Shown: positions 28,805-39,165 of the stretch, piece after piece
Numbering within the stretch: position 1 is the first letter of the stretch
How the letters are laid out: the number at the start of each line of letters is the position of its first letter
NCBI GenBank assembly: GCA_035048815.1
Contig: JAUCBN010000049.1
Coordinates: 5,835,501 to 5,899,500 of the forward strand
Length of the DNA stretch: 64,000 nucleotides
Direction of reading: 5' to 3'
Origin: Abelmoschus esculentus
Lineage: Eukaryota; Streptophyta; Magnoliopsida; Malvales; Malvaceae
Position numbers and translations under genes: made by a program
The notes under the pieces: generated by a model
What the model was told of the DNA's origin: nothing
Databases searched by the model: none
Seen by the model: the letters and a program-made list of their open reading frames with translations, nothing else

Positions 28805-31800
28805 AAAATGAAAAATTGAGATTAAGCTGTATAATTTTGTTGAAATGGCCATAATAAACTATTTGAACTCATAAAATTTTATTTAATATTATTTGGTTGT
28901 CGTTCTGTTTGGATTAAAACGTGTCTGTCTAAATGGGCTTTATAGAGAATCCGCTCGAATTTTAAGCGAGTAAAAAGCTGAAAATTGAGATTATGTTATA
29001 TAAATAGGTGCAAAAGTCCTTAATTAACTATTTGAAGTCATAAAATTTGATTTAATATCATTTTGCGGTTGTTTTATTGGGATTAAAATGAACATATCTA
29101 AATGGGCTTTATAGTGAACCCGTTCGAATTTTAACAGAGTAAAAAGCTAGAAATTTGATATTAATTTGTATAATTTTGTTCAAATGCCCATAATAATTAT
29201 TTGAACTCATAAAATTATATTTAATATCATTTGGTTGTCGTTTTGTTGGGATTAAAATGTGCATGTCTAAATAGACTTTATAGAGAAGTCGTTCGAATTA
29301 TAACCGAGTAAAAAGCTGAAAAATTGAGATTATGTTGTATAATTAGGTTCAAAAGTGCATAATTAAAATATTTGAACTCACAAAATTTGATTTAATATCA
29401 TTTTCAGGTTGTTTTATTAGGATTAAAGCGTGTATGTCTAACTGGGCTTTATAGTGATCCCGTTTGATTTTTAACCGAGTAAAAAGGTAGAAATTTGAGA
29501 TTAAGCTGTATAATTTTGTTCAAAAGCCCATAATAAACTATTTGAACTCGTAAAATTTTATTTAATATCATTTGGTTTTCGTTTTGTTGGGATTGAAACG
29601 AGCATGTCTAAATGGGCTTTATAGATAATCCGTTCGAATTTTAACCGAATAAAAAGATGAAAAATTGAGATTATGTTGTGTAATTAGGTTCAAAAGTCCA
29701 TAATTAACTATTTGAACAAATAAAATTTTATTTATTATCATTTTGCGGTCATTTTATTGGGATTAAAACGTGTAAGTCTAAATGGGCTTTATAGGGAACC
29801 CGTTCAAATTTTAACCGAGTAAAAACTCTAGAAATTTGACATTAAGCTGTATAATTTTATTCAAATAAACATAATAAACTATTTGAAATCATAAAATTTG
29901 ATTTAATATCATTTGGATGTTGTTTTGTTGAGAATAAAATGTGCATGTGTAAATGGGCTTTATAGAGAATCCGTTCGAATTTTAACCTAATAAAAAGCTG
30001 AAAAATTGAGATTATGTTGTATAATTAGGTTCAAAAGTCCATAATTAAATATTTGAACTCATAAAATTTTATTTAATATCATTTTACGGTCGTTTTATTG
30101 GGATTAAAACGTTCATGTCTAAATGGGTTTTATAGTGAACACGTTCGCATTTTAACTAAGTAAAATGCTAGAAATTTGAGATTAAGTTGTATAATTTTGT
30201 AAAAAAAATGATAAGAAACTATCTGAAATCATAAAATTTAATTTTATATCATTTGGATGTCGTTTTGTTGGGATTAAAATGTGCATGGTTAAATGGGCTT
30301 TATAGAGAATCCGTTCAAATTTTAACTAAGTAAAAATATGAAAAATTCAGATTAAGTTGTATAATTAGGTTTAGAAGACCAGAATTAACTATTTAAACTC
30401 ATAAAATTTGATTTAATATCATTTTGTGGTCATTTTATTAGGTTTAAAACGTGCATGTATAAATGGGCTTTATAGTGAACCCGTTCGAATTTTAACTGAG
30501 TAAAAATCTAGAAATTTGAGATTAAGTTGTATAATTTTGTTCAAATGCCCATAATAAACTATTTGAACTCATAAAATTTTATTTATTATCATTTGGTTGG
30601 TGTTTTGATGGGATTAAAACGTGCATGTCTAAATGGGCTTTATAGAGAATTCGTTCGAATTTTAACCGATTAAAAAGCTGAAAAATTGAGATTATGTTGT
30701 ATAAATAGGTGCAAAAGTACATAATTAACTGTTTTAAAACATAAAATATTATTTAATATCATTTGGAGGTTGTTTTATTGGTATTAAAACGTGCATGTCT
30801 AAGTAGGCTTTATAGTGAACCCGTTCGAATTTTAACCGAGTAAAAAGCTAGAAATTTGAGATTAACTTGTATAATTTTGTTCAAATACCAATAATAAACT
30901 ATTTGAACTCATAAAATTTTATTTTTTATATCATTTGGTTTTCGTTTTGTTGAAATTAAAACGTGCATGTCTAAATGGGCTTTATAGAGAAGTCGTTCGA
31001 ATTTTAATAGAGATTATGTTGTATAATTAGGTGTAAAAGTCCATAATTTATTATTTGAACTACAAAATTTTATTTAATATCATTTTGTGGTTGTTTTATT
31101 GGGATTAAAACGTTCAGGTCCAAATGGGCTTTATTGTGAACCCATTCAAATTTTAACCGAGTAAAAAGCAAGAAATTTGAGATTAAGTTGTATAATTTTG
31201 TTCAAATGCCCATAATAAACTATTTGAACTCATAAAATTTTATTTAATATCATTTGGTTTTCATTTTTATGGGATTAAAATGTGCATGTCTAAATGAGCT
31301 TTATAAAGAATCCATTCGAATTTAACCGAGTAAAAACTGAAAAATTAAGATTATGTTGTATAATTAGGTTCAAAAGTCCATAATTAACTATTTAATCTTA
31401 TAAAATTTTATTTATTATCATTTCGCGGTCGTTTTATTGGGATTAAAACGTGCAAGTCTAAATGGGCTTTATAGTGAACCCAGTGGAATTTTAATCGAGT
31501 AAAAAAAACTAAAAATTTGAGATTAAGCTATATATTTTGTTGAAAAAAACCATACTAAACTATTTGAAATCATAAAGTTCGATTTACTATCATTTGGATG
31601 TCGTTTTGTTGAGATTAAAGTGTGCATGTCTAAATGAGCTTTATAGAGAATCCGTTCAAATTTTAACCTAGTAAAATGATGAAAAATTGAGATTATGTTG
31701 TATAATTAGGTTCAAAAATCCATAATTAAATATTTGAACTCATAAAATTTTATTTAATATCATTTTGCTGTTGTTTTATTGGGATTAAAACGTGCATGTC

Positions 31801-31842
31801 TAAATAGGCTTTATAGTGAACTCGTTCGAATTTTAACCGAGT
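28805..31842 (+). repeat. Satellite array, block 4: divergent subfamily
   Basis: Monomers of about 170 bp (AAATTGAGATTATG near 29321, AAATTTGAGATTAAG near 29491) that again alternate in pairs, but with diagnostic differences: TTTAATATCATTTGG in place of TTATTCTTATTTTGCG, GGGATTAAAACGTGCATG, and CCGAGTAAAAAGCT. The orientation matches the other blocks. No coding sequence is seen. Confidence 0.92.
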
Positions 31843-32781
31843 TGATAAGGAGCTTGTTGTGAAGAAACAACATTCCTCGTTCATTCACGGACCTAGGATT
31901 GTATCAAGTATTCTTCTGCAGCAAAAACAAAAATGGTGTTGTGTTAGGATGTTAAAAGGCTTAAAATAAAAAGAAAAATCAGAATTGTGTGAGAAAGAAG
32001 TTGCTGAAAATTTTTGGACAGATTTGAAGGTTGAAGATGAAGTTCTTCAAGCATTCATCAATGGCAGCAACGTTCTTGAAGTTTGAACAAACTCCAAGGA
32101 AGAACTTGAACAATCTACTGATCGAACCCGAACCTTATCTTGAATCTGCTCGAAAATGGACTTGGACCCTTCAATTATCGAACAATTGAGAACCCGAAGT
32201 ATCATGTAACTTGACAAAAATTCAGAATTCATAGTCAAGGAAAAGTTCTAAAAAGAACCAGGTTTGAGAGAAAATCTGACAAAAAAATTTATTCATCAAA
32301 AAGTTTAACCTTGTCTTTACAAAATTATAGAAATATATAGGAATAAAGGAGAAGTTGGCCAAAATTGAATTTGTGACCAATATAATTCACTTGAGCTGGT
32401 GTTGAGCCGAGTATGCCCACTTGATCTAAGGTTCTCCCAAGTACCTATATCAGAACAAGGCAAACACATTTAAAAAGCCTTGTAGTCTTATTTTAACCAC
32501 ACAAACACACTTAAAACCAAATACAAACATACTTAACATAGTATATACATAAGTAAACACACATACTAATATATATATATACCTAAATATGTCACATATC
32601 AGCATGCAACACATTATAAACAACATATTCTAAGGCATGGACATTCTCAAATGAATCTGAAATGTTAGCGTAAGTAAGGAAAAGAGCTTCCCTATATTTC
32701 TTTGCCTTAGAACATGTGATATGTCCTGATGGTAAGACCTCCGGATCAACCTGTTGAACTTGACATGATTTGCTCACATCA
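31843..32781 (-). repeat. 3' LTR of a truncated gypsy element (family F)
   Basis: TGATAAGGAGCTTG to TGCTCACATCA, 939 bp. It is shorter than its relatives, probably through an internal deletion near 32388 where most of the AGCT tract is missing. It carries the pol tail (32777-32592, with GHITCSKAKKYREA and VLHADM), the inverted repeat GTTCTAAAAAGAAC (32245-32258) and a U5 hairpin (32171-32189). Confidence 0.85.
32171..32189 (-). other. U5 hairpin, family F
   Basis: TCAATT, 7-base loop, AATTGA: perfect 6-bp arms between the same two flanking blocks as in elements 1 and 2, but with different arm sequence. Confidence 0.62.
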
Positions 32782-33366
32782 TCCCCCTTCTTGAAAAGGA
32801 TTTGACCTCAAATCTGCAGAATCTTCATAAGGGGTTAAATCAGAAACATTAAATGTGGCACTTATAGTGTACTCGCTCGGTAAGTCTATCTTGTAGGCGT
32901 TGTCATTCACTTTCGCCAACACCTGAAAAGGATCATCACCTCGCGGTAACAACTTAAACTGCCTTTGGGCTGGAAATCGTTCCTTTCGGAAGTGAACCCA
33001 AACCCTATCACCAACATTGATGGTGACTCGCTTTCTTCCCTTGTTTGCTTTCTTTTAGTACTACTGAGTCCTTCGCTCTAAGTTCTCCTTAACCTGTTGA
33101 TGTATACGCTTCACATAATCTGCTCTCGCTTTTCTATCCTTTCTTATCCCCTGTTCTTGTGGCAAAGGCGACAAATCTAGAGGTGTAATGGGATTAAAAC
33201 CATAAACAACCTCAAACGGTGACATTTTTGTAGCAGAATGTATAGTATGCTTATAAGCGAATTCAACATGTGGCAAACAATCTTCCCAAGTCCTAATGTT
33301 CTTTTTAGTGATAGAACACAACAAAGTAGATAAAACATGATTAACAACCTCAGTTTGTCCATCAGT
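32782..33366 (-). pseudogene. pol: Integrase C-terminal fragment, family F
   Basis: Polypurine tract (TCCCCCTTCTTG on +) followed, on the - strand, by the 3' end of pol: TEVVNHVLSTLL, EFAYKHTIHSATKMSPFEVVYGF, then the GDRVWVHFRKERF domain. Stop codons at about 33060 interrupt it where the relatives read QQYEKQANKG. At 33366 it abuts LINE sequence, so everything upstream in the element is missing. Confidence 0.85.
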
Positions 33367-33612
33367 ATAGTCTGTTGTTTGTGTTTGCCATATATTTTGG
33401 TTATTGAAAAGCCCAACAATGTGATTCTTCCTCCGTCGACTATTTGCTCTGGCATGAAAGAAGGAAGTGTTTTTGTCACCGTGTTCTAGCCATTGTGTCC
33501 GAGCTCGTTGGGCCCAGTATATTTCTTTCGCGTTTAACAAGCTATCAAACTTTCTTTTAGCAGAAGCAAAGTTTTGGATGTTTGTATTAGAGAGATGTCG
33601 TTTGAGGCACAT
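33061..33612 (-). pseudogene. Chimeric open frame: LINE ORF2 linker joined to gypsy integrase
   Basis: 183 codons. The first part (MCLKRHLSNTNIQNF to NNQNIWQTQTTD) is the LINE ORF2 segment after the endonuclease; from DGQTEVVN it is gypsy integrase, catalytic glutamate included. The junction at about 33366 keeps the frame. It starts only at an internal ATG and lacks endonuclease, RT and most of the integrase core, so function is unlikely. It is most simply a by-product of a deletion joining two elements. Confidence 0.75.
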
Positions 33613-33677
33613 ATTATTGAAATCATTAAGTTGAGTGATACGTTCATAGGATTTAATACGTTTGTTTATTTACCAAG

Positions 33678-35266
33678 TAATATGTGCCGATCTTGTTGAT
33701 GATGCTGAACGGCAAACTTTGATTGTAGGACCTAGGAAGTAAGCAAGTCTCTCGCAAGAAGTGACTGCAAAATAAAGAATTAAGGATAAAGGATGAAAGG
33801 AATAGTTAAGGGACTGATTTGGAAGCGGAAGGATATGTGGTGTTGACAAGGGTGAATGGATGTTTAGAACGATTTGTGATGATGACAAAGGGGCGGGAAT
33901 GATGATGGAATGAGAGGATATGTAAGGATGGTGATATGGTAAAAGGGAAATAGTATCTTAAAGATACTCAAGGAAGAAACTAGGTTATAGAAAACCTAAT
34001 CCCGAATCTTATATTGATCTTCAAGGGATGGTGATAAACAGACTTTGACCCTTTTAGTATATTAAACTAAAAGAACCCGAAGTATCAAGATGGATAGAAA
34101 GGGATTGACGCCACTAGTATAAAAAGTACTTGATAAGTCGATAAAGTTCTAAGAAGAACTAAACGAGAGAAAATTCTCACAAGTAATTTTATATAATCTG
34201 AATGGTGTGTTTACAAAATGAATTCCAAGTCCTATTTATAGTTTTCTAAGGGGTTTGGCCGAAATGGCCTTTAACTATTCGGATAACCATTCATTTGAAT
34301 GGTGTCTCCCTCCAAATCTATTCGAAGAGTTGTAACTTTTTGGTCTAGCCTGCACAGTCTTCAGTAATTGGGTCATATCTCGAGCTCTCGATATCGTAAT
34401 GATACGATTCAACATGCGTTGGAAAGATAAGAGATATAGGAACAACTTTCAGGAAGACACCGAAACCCAATTCGACTTGTATCCTACTCAAAATTAGCAA
34501 ACAAGTGGACCATCATGAATCTGTCCAATGAAGAGTGATGCCTCTTTGTTTTGGCATGAAATTCATATTTCCCTCCAAGCAGTGGCGCCCAAACATGTTT
34601 CCCTCCATGGATGGTCGGATGTGTCCTTTGGGGAGGGAACATGTCCTTCCATGCTTGAGTTGAAGGTTGTAGGGTGAGCTGAGATGAGCTAATTGAGCTG
34701 AGAGTGAGCTGACTTGAGTTGAGCTAGCTAGATGACTTAGCTAGCTCAAATTTTGCTTTCAATTTGAGCTTTCTGGACCTGACTTTAGCTAGTTAAGCTA
34801 GGCCTTTAAGTTCGTGAGCTCCTCTTCATAGTCCTTTTAAGTTCACGAGCTGAAATAGTCCTCCATTTGAGCTCATTTGCATTCCTTTGCGTTTCAGTTA
34901 TTCTTGAGTTGCTACGAGCTACCATAATCCTTTCCAAGCAAAGTTGAGCTACCCTTGATGTCTTTAAGCTTCCTTAGACTATTATCTTTACTTAAAATAA
35001 CTAAAACAATAAGTAAACAATGTGTAAGCTGAAACAAATTGAAATAAGCTAAAATGAGCTTAAAATAATACAGTTTAGCTAATATTAAGAATACGCTAAC
35101 TTAGAATAATTATAAAGATGTAGTTATGCAATCACGAAGCATCACTTAAATAGAAAAAGCATGCTTGTCAATATATAGAATGCATAAATTAGATAATAGA
35201 AGATAAAGTAAGGTAGAACTCCCTTAGAATCAGTCTGGAAAATAGGTGCCGATTAGGATCATATCA
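33678..35266 (-). repeat. Solo LTR (family E) inside the LINE
   Basis: TAATATGTGCCG to GGATCATATCA, 1589 bp, flanked by CCAAG (33673-33677) and CTAAG (35267-35271), a 5-bp duplication with one mismatch. The uninterrupted LINE reads GCCAAGAGGCTA at this place, which fixes the boundaries. The first bases are TA where relatives have TG. It contains the U5 hairpin (34051-34073), GTTCTAAGAAGAAC (34146-34159), GAGAGAAAATTCTC (34165-34178) and an AGCT tract (about 34670-34990). Orientation is inferred from the order of these blocks. Confidence 0.9.
34051..34073 (-). other. U5 hairpin, family E
   Basis: CTTTTAGT, 7-base loop, ACTAAAAG: perfect 8-bp arms. The truncated relative has the same arms at 51057-51079. 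Confidence 0.65.
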
Positions 35267-36117
35267 CTAAGAGGCTAGAAAATGTCCAATGTCCTTAAAT
35301 TTATCAAGGGTCGAGCGAGATGTGTTAGACCAAATCTCTCTAATTCGTAATGAAACTTCTGGGCTATCAACCCAACAATTCTCAAAGCGAAAAAGGTTTT
35401 TATAATGGTTGAGTCGGAGAGCCCGAGGTGGGTTAGTATCAAGTAAGATTGGGCCGTGGTCAGAACGTGCCTGAAAGAAAGATGTAGCTTGAAAGTTTGG
35501 AAAGGAGTTAAACCAAGCAGAATTACCAAGGAATCGATCGATTTTTTCCATAATTGTTTTTGTATTACGTCCAGATCTAGTCCAAGTGAACCATCCTGAT
35601 GTTGGCTGACAATCAAAAAGATCATTCTTAGTAAGAAAATCTATGAAATTATTAATTTGTGATCACGCTCGACGGGTACCACCTCGTTTTTCATTATCAT
35701 ATAGTATTTCATTAAAATCCCCTCCTAAAAGCCATGGAAGGGGAGAGGCTGATTGTAAAGAATCTATTAGTTGCCAAGTTTTGTATTTGTTTGCAGTTTC
35801 AACGAAACCATGTAAACCGGAAAAATGGAATTATGTTTGACCAAAAGAAATAATAACATCAATATGACGATCCGAGTAAGACAACAAATCAATAGAAGTT
35901 TTATTATTCCAAATAATAGCAAGCCTTGTATAAGGACTAGATTCAATGGCTATGCATCCATGCATTACTAACTTAATCCTAATACGGTCTATAGGTTGTC
36001 TGCTTAACCTAGTTTCACAAAGAAATAGAAAGTCAGCATCATGCTTTGAGATAGCACGTTGTAAAGCGAGAACTGCCTGGGTGTTGCCGAGACCCTGACA
36101 GTTCCAACATAATAGTT

Positions 36118-37457
36118 TCATGTGACTCGGCGGGGTTGATCATTATCAACCGCCGCCAGAGAGTTTTTTGCACTGCTCATCCTAGCTTTTTCATTAGAGC
36201 TTTTGTTTGAAGATTGAGGTCGTTTAGGCTTGTGCCCCTCATCTGAAGGTGGCGTTCTTTTTATACCTCTATGTGAAGTAGGACGAGCAAGACTTTTGGG
36301 AGTTGGCACATTGTTCAGCCAGTCAGCTGCCTCCTAGAAGTCAGGATCATCGACTAATTCTGCCTCCAAGTCTTGGAGTTCCGGTTCCTACAAGCTGATT
36401 TTGCCGGTGTCATCATGGTTCTTTTGTGCTTAGGAAATACCATTTGTAATAGTTGGGGGCACCTACGGGCTTGCAACCTACTAGCAATAGTAGGGAGAGA
36501 TCAAGGGTCTTTTGAAGTATGTTGGGCGGGATCAGCACCTGGAGCAGACACTTGGTCATTAGTTTGAGTTGATTGCTTAGGAGATTTGCCATTTTATTGA
36601 TGTCACCCTAGTGGTTTGCTGAAGTTTGAGAAGAAGTTGGTGTACATTGAGGGTTAGAAGGGGCAATGTTTCAATAGCGAATTCGTCCTTTTTGTTTGGT
36701 TTATACTTCCTTTTTCTTAGGAACATAGCGGAGCCAGTCTCCATATTGAAGTTGTTCAGGACGAGCCTCGATTGGGATAGAACAAAAATCCGTTGAATGA
36801 CCAATTTTACCACAACAGTGACATATTGTGGGAAGATGTTTGTATTGAAGTGGGCAAAACCTAGTGGATGGCCCCCACCAATAGCTACACAGCGCCTAAT
36901 CGGCTTGGATACATCTAGTGTTGTTCCAACTCAGAGGTATTCAATCATATTGAAGTCTATTTTCCTGGTGTCGATTTTTGTTACTGTTCCAATATTGGCC
37001 CCAAGGGATTCTCCAGTGTGGTGGGCGGATTCCTCAGAAGCAAAGAGGATAGGGGGAATGTTGTAGATACGTACCCAGATATTCATTGTTTGAAAGGAGT
37101 GGTCGTCTAGGCTTATATTGGGATTGTATTGCACAAGGGCTAGGCATTCGTCCTTGTAAATCCAAGGCCTCCTAGCCAGGATATCATCTTTAATCTTTTC
37201 ATCTTTAAAACAGATGAGAAAGAGATGTGGTTTCAAGATTCTCGTGGAGGCCAATTTTGCCATAGTCCAAATTCCTATAAAGGCTTTAATAATAACCTGG
37301 TCGTCAATTTCTTTAGAGGATTGGAGATGTCCCAGTAGGGTGGTTTCTGTTTCTTCTTCAGTGGAGTCCCAAGGTAAACTTGGTTGGAAGATTGCAGATT
37401 GTTCTTCATCGTGAATTGGATGTTTCCAAGTTATTGAAGAAAAGTTTTGGAATCCAT
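36118..37457 (-). pseudogene. ORF1: LINE ORF1, second copy, broken
   Basis: Begins with MDSK at 37457 like the intact copy but meets a stop after eight codons and then a frameshift. The DUF4283-like part is readable (FIGIWTMAKLASTRILKPH to NIWVRIYNIPPILFAS) until a TGA near 36931 where the intact copy has Arg. The CCHC region is frameshifted. The end (KRTPPSDEGHKPKRP to DQPRRVT) is again in frame and overlaps ORF2. Gag-like RNA-binding role is inferred from the intact copy. Confidence 0.85.
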
Positions 37458-38239
37458 TGGGTAAGATTGGCGTGCAGAGAGAGAGAGAGAAGAAAGAGGG
37501 TATGTGAAAGTAGGGAGTAAGATGGAGAGTTATGAGGGATATGGATGGAGTTATATAGAAAGGGATAGAGAGTTGGAAAACCGCGAGGACTGTAATTAGG
37601 AGTTTCAAATTGAGAAGAAGTTGGATTTAGAATATATGACATATTGCATTTAATATGATAAGAAATAGATAATTGAGAATAAGTAGAAGTCTTTAATAGA
37701 TATGGTTTAGGTGACTTATTGCATTGGATATGAGAACGAATAGATAATTGAGAATAAGTAGAAGTCTTTAATAGGTATGGTTTAGGTGACTTATTGCATT
37801 GAATATGAGAAGGAATAGGACTTGGAGAGTAAGTGGAAATCCTTATTAGATATTGATTAGACTTAAAGTATAAGTTGAATTCTTTATGTTCAAAGGATAT
37901 AAAATACTTCATTCGGATCATAGTTTTGGTGAGATAGAAATAGGATCCAACGTCTTGAAAAAACAAGGCTTTGAATTGGAGTTTCAACCGTTGTTCATCA
38001 AGAGGAGTAAAAGTGGTAGAACAAGATGATTTTTTGGACAAAAATACACCAAAGAAGGTGTTGGAGAAATCCCATAGTAAGGGTGGTTTGTATGGAGGGA
38101 TAACAAGAAGAATAATAGAAACATCACATAAGAAACGTGATTGAAATAGAAGTAATTCAGAATTAAATATAGAAACATATAACATAATATAGTGTTTAAC
38201 TCTTGTAACATGAACTAAAATACTTGTTGATATAAACAT
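37458..38239 (-). other. 5' region of the second LINE with 75-bp tandem repeats
   Basis: Homologous in short blocks to the 5' UTR of the first LINE. A 75-bp unit occurs with copies starting at 37681 and 37756 and partial copies on both sides (about 37637-37850). The repeat length is a multiple of three and the frame leading toward ORF1 stays open across it (repeat of CNKSPKPYLLKTSTYSQLSI). It could be a promoter array or a decayed N-terminal extension; I cannot tell which. Confidence 0.6.
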
Positions 38240-39165
38240 AGAGAACCAAGAAGCGTCCAGCTTTGGTTGTCAAGAAAACTCATGTTGTCTCGACTGCAAA
38301 TAAAAGGTGAAGCTATGTTACTGCACGCATTCGTCACGGGATATATGGTAGGTAAGCATACACCATAGATGCATGTAGGAGCTCCTGAAAAGAGTGGTAT
38401 AGATATAAAGAAGTAATTTGTGGGTTGTCTCCGGCTGTTAGCATCCATCGTCCTGCCAATGGTTCAATGTGTCGTTATGGCAAAGAGGAGTCAAGCATCG
38501 CTATTATATGGTAAACTAATGGATTCCAAACATGAGAGGCTCCTCCCCCAGGATAGCCGGGTATTTGCCGTAGAGTTCGAATGGATGTTATGTAAAAGTA
38601 AGTAAATAATATCATGTTGGAGTGGAAGACTGACCGAGGACGTTGAGGGGCAAACTCGGGCGATAGAACATGCAACCTGATAAGGCTTATGTAAATCATA
38701 ATGCAGCCAATATATAGGTATTGGATTCGTGTACTTGAAAACAAAGAGCCTGCTCTTGCATCTCAGCGACACAAGCGTAAAGAGGTATAACCCCTGTTCA
38801 GATCAAACATATTTTCCAAACAAATTGGAAGATTTCTAAACCAGAAAAACGATTCAAGGTTCAAGAATAGCAAAGAATGAAGAGCAAAATATAGAAAAGA
38901 ATGAAGAGCAAAATCAATAAAGAATGAAAGGAAAAGGTAATAGAATGGGTGAGTAGTTAAAACTATTAATAAAGATAATCTTACCAAAGATTAGTTTATT
39001 TTGGCTTTCAATTCCATCCACGAATGAAACACTAGCCAAACACGAATGAAACGTGGAAGAATGCAGGAGTAAAGACGTGCAAAAATAGACTCGTGGCCCT
39101 TGTTGTTTCTTGCTGGATCTAGAATCAGGGAGACTGAGAGAAGCCAAAATTCTTTGAACTATTGA
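38240..39165 (-). other. Unclassified 0.9 kb between LINE 5' region and satellite
   Basis: Not satellite, not LTR and without a match elsewhere in the window. Short open frames exist on both strands but none looks like a known protein. Position suggests the distal 5' UTR of the second LINE, which would make its leader longer than that of the first copy. Confidence 0.4.

Larger units (their letters stand above)
33367..36121 (-). pseudogene. ORF2: LINE ORF2 endonuclease region, interrupted
   Basis: Starts MKLLCWNCQGLGNTQAV at 36121 and is open for 96 codons to a stop at 35831, where the other LINE reads QTQFHFSG (CAA to TAA). The endonuclease continues in pieces at 35625-35267 (RFLGNSAWFNSFPNFQ, FFQARSDHGPILLDTN). 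It resumes left of the solo LTR as the linker before RT (ARTQWLEHGDKNTSFFHARA). RT and later domains are missing. In the intact family this region nicks target DNA. Confidence 0.85.
33367..39165 (-). mobile_element. Second L1-type LINE, 3' part deleted, with inserted solo LTR
   Basis: Same LINE group as 17460-23618. Present: ORF2 start and endonuclease (36121-35272 and 33677-33367), ORF1 (37457-36118) and a long 5' region (to about 39165, where satellite begins). RT, zf-RVT and RNase H are lost at the junction with the gypsy fragment. A solo LTR splits ORF2 at 33678-35266. ORF1 and ORF2 again overlap as ATGA at 36118-36121. Confidence 0.88.

Noticed and set aside
32047..32238. 63-residue - strand frame in the family F LTR
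   Set aside because: Lies over the U5 region and hairpin; no similarity to a protein and no equivalent in other LTRs.
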